A stretch of 7,371 nucleotides of DNA from contig JAUHZW010000105.1 in the NCBI GenBank assembly GCA_030425745.1, forward strand, positions 1 through 7,371, given 5' to 3'. Source of the stretch: Actinomycetes bacterium (GTDB taxonomy: Bacteria > Actinomycetota > Actinomycetes > S36-B12). The notes beneath the pieces were generated by a model, which ran no database searches, was not told the DNA's origin, and saw only the letters and a program-made list of their open reading frames with translations. Shown in pieces: positions 6,771 to 7,371 of the stretch (position 1 is the stretch's first letter; every line of letters begins with the position of its first letter). The position numbers and the translations under genes are program-made.

Positions 6771-6785
6771 CGGGCTCGACGCCCG
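6771..6785. repeat. Short inverted repeat between the gcvT and pepA promoters
   Basis: CGGGC, a TCGAC spacer, then GCCCG: a perfect 5-bp inverted repeat midway between the two divergent start codons. It could be an operator half-site pair overlapping the -35 regions, but in DNA this rich in G and C it may be chance. Confidence 0.2.
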
Positions 6786-6794
6786 TTCAGTGGC

Positions 6795-6800
6795 TAGGGT
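6795..6800 (+). promoter_or_regulatory. Putative -10 element of pepA (leaderless promoter)
   Basis: TAGGGT (TANNNT type) is followed by seven bases (GCTGAGC) and the pepA ATG at 6808. Spacing fits transcription beginning at the start codon, and no Shine-Dalgarno sequence is present. No good -35 is visible: TCGAC at 6776-6780 is only 14 bases away. Confidence 0.5.
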
Positions 6801-6807
6801 GCTGAGC

Positions 6808-7371
6808 ATGACCACGATGACGCTTGCCGCCACCGCCCCCGCCAGCATGACGACGGACTGCCTGATCGTCGCCCTCGCCACCGGCAGGGGCAAGAAGCCC
6901 GACGTGGTCAGCCCGCGCCTGACGGCGGCCCAGCGCAAGAGGCTCAGCGAGGCCTTCACGGCGGTCGGTGCGACCGGCAAGCCGGGTGACCTGGCCCGGA
7001 TTCCGGGAACGGGCATGTCCGCACCGCTCGTCGTCGGTGTCGGTGTCGGAGCAGCCGGCAGTTGGGATGCCGAGGCCGTGATGCGCGGTGTGGGATCCGC
7101 CATCCGGTCACTGGCCGGTACTCGACGCGTGGCGATCAGCCTGCCCGTCGACGATGACGAACAGCTCCTCGCCGTGGCGCTCGGCGCTCGCCTCGCCGCC
7201 TACGATTTCACCGGGTTCCGCGGCAAGTCCGCGAAGGGGCGCCCTGCCCCGGTGCGCTCGATCACGTTGCTGATCGCTGACGACCCGACCCCGGCTCAGA
7301 AGCAGGCGATCAAGGACGTCGGCGTCGTGGCCGACGGCGTCTTCCTCGCCCGCGATCTGGTCAACACGCCG
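6808..7371 (+). CDS. pepA: Leucyl aminopeptidase (peptidase family M17), N-terminal part, 3' partial
   Basis: This reading frame begins at ATG 6808 and is still open at the right edge, giving 188 residues. Most of it is the N-terminal, non-catalytic M17 domain: VVGVGVG (about 75-81), the SWDAEAVMRGVGSAIRSL region (about 85-102) and the ARLAAYDFTGFRGK stretch (about 127-140). It ends in LARDLVNTP, the block that opens the M17 catalytic domain. The metal-binding and catalytic motifs, such as NTDAEGRL, would lie beyond the window. The product should be a cytoplasmic, metal-dependent enzyme, usually hexameric, that removes N-terminal residues from peptides. ATGs at 6817 and 6847 are alternatives, but neither has a ribosome site. 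The TAGGGT hexamer just upstream favours 6808 as a leaderless start. It is divergent from gcvT, which shares the 62-base gap. Confidence 0.9.
   Translation, partial: MTTMTLAATAPASMTTDCLIVALATGRGKKPDVVSPRLTAAQRKRLSEAFTAVGATGKPGDLARIPGTGMSAPLVVGVGVGAAGSWDAEAVMRGVGSAIRSLAGTRRVAISLPVDDDEQLLAVALGARLAAYDFTGFRGKSAKGRPAPVRSITLLIADDPTPAQKQAIKDVGVVADGVFLARDLVNTP

Noticed and set aside
5843..6805. Plus-strand open frame (320 codons) opposite gcvT
   Set aside because: The antisense strand carries a complete GcvT with all family motifs. The plus-strand product is rich in Arg, Val, Asp and His without domain structure and is a shadow.

Overview
The window is GC-rich and gene-dense. Stop codons are mostly TGA, starts are often GTG, and the genes overlap. 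Together with the gene families present (an ECF ATPase and S component next to cob genes, and gcvT beside pepA), this points to the chromosome of an actinomycete. I cannot name the order or genus from the sequence alone. I see no insertion sequences, phage genes, RNA genes, CRISPR arrays or cobalamin riboswitch.

Positions 1-5622 (+ strand) hold one tightly packed, probably co-transcribed operon for corrinoid uptake and nucleotide-loop assembly. In order it encodes: (1) the end of an ECF-type ABC ATPase, whose start is probably left of the window; (2) a membrane S component; (3) a fusion of a PhnP-like metallo-beta-lactamase domain with CobU; (4) CobT; (5) CobS; and (6) an unnamed protein that hand alignment shows to be a shortened, active-site-less paralogue of CobT. 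Successive genes overlap by 4 (ATGA or GTGA) or 11 bases, or lie 2 bases apart. ECF uptake followed by CobU (activation of cobinamide to GDP-cobinamide), CobT (activation of the lower base) and CobS (joining of the two) suggests salvage of imported corrinoids. No corrin-ring synthesis gene and no CobC-type phosphatase lies in the window.

Positions 5630-6745 (- strand) encode GcvT, the aminomethyltransferase of the glycine cleavage system. It converges on the operon with a 7-base gap. Divergent from it, from 6808 to the right edge, is the N-terminal part of a leucyl aminopeptidase (PepA, M17). The 62-base gcvT-pepA gap has a TANNNT hexamer 6 or 7 bases before each ATG and no good Shine-Dalgarno sequence, so both messages may be leaderless.

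The two items most worth a second look are the degenerate CobT paralogue (4852-5622) and the PhnP-like domain fused to CobU (1643-3037), which keeps every expected metal ligand.
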